A DNA stretch of 14,460 nucleotides, from positions 472,274-486,733 of the forward strand of contig CP070771.1 in the NCBI GenBank assembly GCA_020345785.1, in the 5' to 3' direction. The translations under genes were made by a program, and so were the position numbers. Source of the DNA: Desulfobacterales bacterium (GTDB lineage Bacteria > Desulfobacterota > Desulfobacteria > Desulfobacterales > JAFDCJ01). Below are positions 13,675 through 14,460 of the stretch, in pieces (position 1 is the stretch's first letter; every line of letters begins with the position of its first letter). The notes beneath the pieces were generated by a model, which was not told where the DNA came from, ran no database searches, and worked only from the letters and a program-made list of their open reading frames with translations.

Positions 13675-14409
13675 TTGTCAAAGGACCTGCCGAAAAACAG
13701 GACCGATGAGGCAAACCAGGAGGATCATTCCCTCAAGTTGCCGGTCTACCCTGGTTTTGTATTCAAAGAATTTTTGGCGGCACTTGCGTGTTTACTGGTT
13801 TTGGCCTGGCTGGGACTGATGATTGAAGCCCCTTTAGATGTGGCTGCGGACCCGGATTTTACGCCAAACCCCGCCAAGGCGCCTTGGTATTTTCTCGGAT
13901 TTCAGGAAATGCTCCTCTACTTTGATCCTTGGCTGGCAGGCGTCGTTATCCCTTTGCTGATCACAGCTGGTTTGATTTTGATTCCCCTGCTCGATACCGA
14001 CCCGCGAGGTGAGGGGTATTATTCCTTCCGAGGTCGAATCTGCGCCACTTTGCCGTTTACCGCCGGTCTACTGTTTTTGGCTGTACTCACAATAATGGCA
14101 GCCTGGTTCCGTGGATCCAACTGGGACTGGTACTGGCCCTGGCAGGACTGGAGCATGGCAAGGCCGGCGCGACCAAACTTTCACAACCTGCCGAATTGGC
14201 TGGGCGGATCCCTATTAGGCATCTATTACCTCACGGGAATGCTCCTGCCCTATGCCTTCTGGCGTCGCCGTTTCGAGAAATGGGGACGTGTTCGTTACGC
14301 AGTTTACTTTTTTCTGGTTTTGACCATAGTGGCGGTTGTAATTAAGGTTTTACTGCGCCTGCTCCTGAATGTTAGATATATCCTCCAAACACCATGGTTT
14401 AATATCTGA
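13675..14409 (+). CDS. Cytochrome b subunit-IV-like protein (C-terminal half of split cytochrome b)
   Basis: The 244-residue protein supplies the C-terminal helices of the split cytochrome b, including the quinol oxidation (Qo) site. It has a soluble N-terminus, the Qo-region text DFTPNPAKAPWYFLGFQEML (61-80) and about five hydrophobic segments (33-50, 86-106, 122-144, 173-195, 207-232). The usual PEWY is APWY here (69-72), so the catalytic Glu is missing. The Trp-rich stretch NWDWYWPWQDW (149-159) fits related bacterial complexes. It is longer than plant subunit IV (about 160 aa) by two helices. The start is TTG at 13675 with AAGGAGG 4 nt upstream; no better start is visible. The gene lies 149 bp after the b6-like gene. 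Confidence 0.92.
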   Translation: MSKDLPKNRTDEANQEDHSLKLPVYPGFVFKEFLAALACLLVLAWLGLMIEAPLDVAADPDFTPNPAKAPWYFLGFQEMLLYFDPWLAGVVIPLLITAGLILIPLLDTDPRGEGYYSFRGRICATLPFTAGLLFLAVLTIMAAWFRGSNWDWYWPWQDWSMARPARPNFHNLPNWLGGSLLGIYYLTGMLLPYAFWRRRFEKWGRVRYAVYFFLVLTIVAVVIKVLLRLLLNVRYILQTPWFNI

Positions 14410-14460
14410 GTCATATGGCGCCAATCATTTTGCATTAATTTGCCGACTAGGCTTCCTGTA

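Overview
The window most likely comes from an anaerobic Desulfobacterota (delta-proteobacterial) genome. The reasons are a split, b6-type quinol:cytochrome oxidoreductase with a Rieske protein, a HydH/HydG-like sigma-54 two-component pair, feoAB iron uptake, an apparent selenoprotein, and intergenic inverted arrays of short octamer/nonamer repeats. No taxonomic marker gene is present, so this is inference from gene content and style.

Layout. (1) 1-502, minus: start of feoB (cut by the window edge) and feoA, with start and stop codons overlapping. A TTGACA promoter and a palindromic operator candidate lie upstream. (2) 541-908: divergent control region with a near-consensus sigma-54 promoter (815-830) pointing right. 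(3) 909-5505, plus: a metal-handling cluster. It encodes a small exported DUF6488-like protein, a four-helix membrane protein with conserved-looking His residues, a His-rich lipoprotein, a TolC/CusC-type outer-membrane factor and a Tat-exported multicopper oxidase. No RND pump or adaptor is encoded between them. (4) 5591-9628, minus: a 121-aa unknown protein, a membrane histidine kinase and an NtrC-family regulator. A 443-bp gap full of inverted repeats separates kinase from regulator. The regulator is a natural candidate activator of the sigma-54 promoter upstream of the metal cluster. (5) 9863-11524, minus: a small membrane protein, then a periplasmic TlpA-like thiol oxidoreductase whose first active-site Cys is encoded by an in-frame TGA, then decayed remnants of a second TlpA-like gene and another exported protein. 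(6) 11906-14409, plus: Rieske protein, cytochrome b6-like subunit and subunit-IV-like subunit, separated by unusually long gaps that carry repeats.

Most notable result. The two apparent half-genes at 11007-10780 and 10761-10441 are in the same frame and are split only by a TGA at 10782-10780, exactly at the first Cys of the redox motif (W-U-T-W-C). A 7-bp perfect hairpin follows, with a 5-nt loop starting 16 nt after the TGA, as expected for a bacterial SECIS. I read this as one 188-aa selenoprotein, not a broken gene.

How the parts may work together (inference). The kinase/regulator pair senses a periplasmic signal, plausibly metal, and switches on the sigma-54-dependent exported copper/metal-handling proteins. 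feoAB is controlled separately by an iron-type repressor. The b6-type complex transfers electrons from menaquinol in the membrane. The periplasmic selenoprotein probably handles thiol/disulfide chemistry, for example in cytochrome c or exported metalloprotein maturation. No tRNA, rRNA, CRISPR array or insertion sequence was found.
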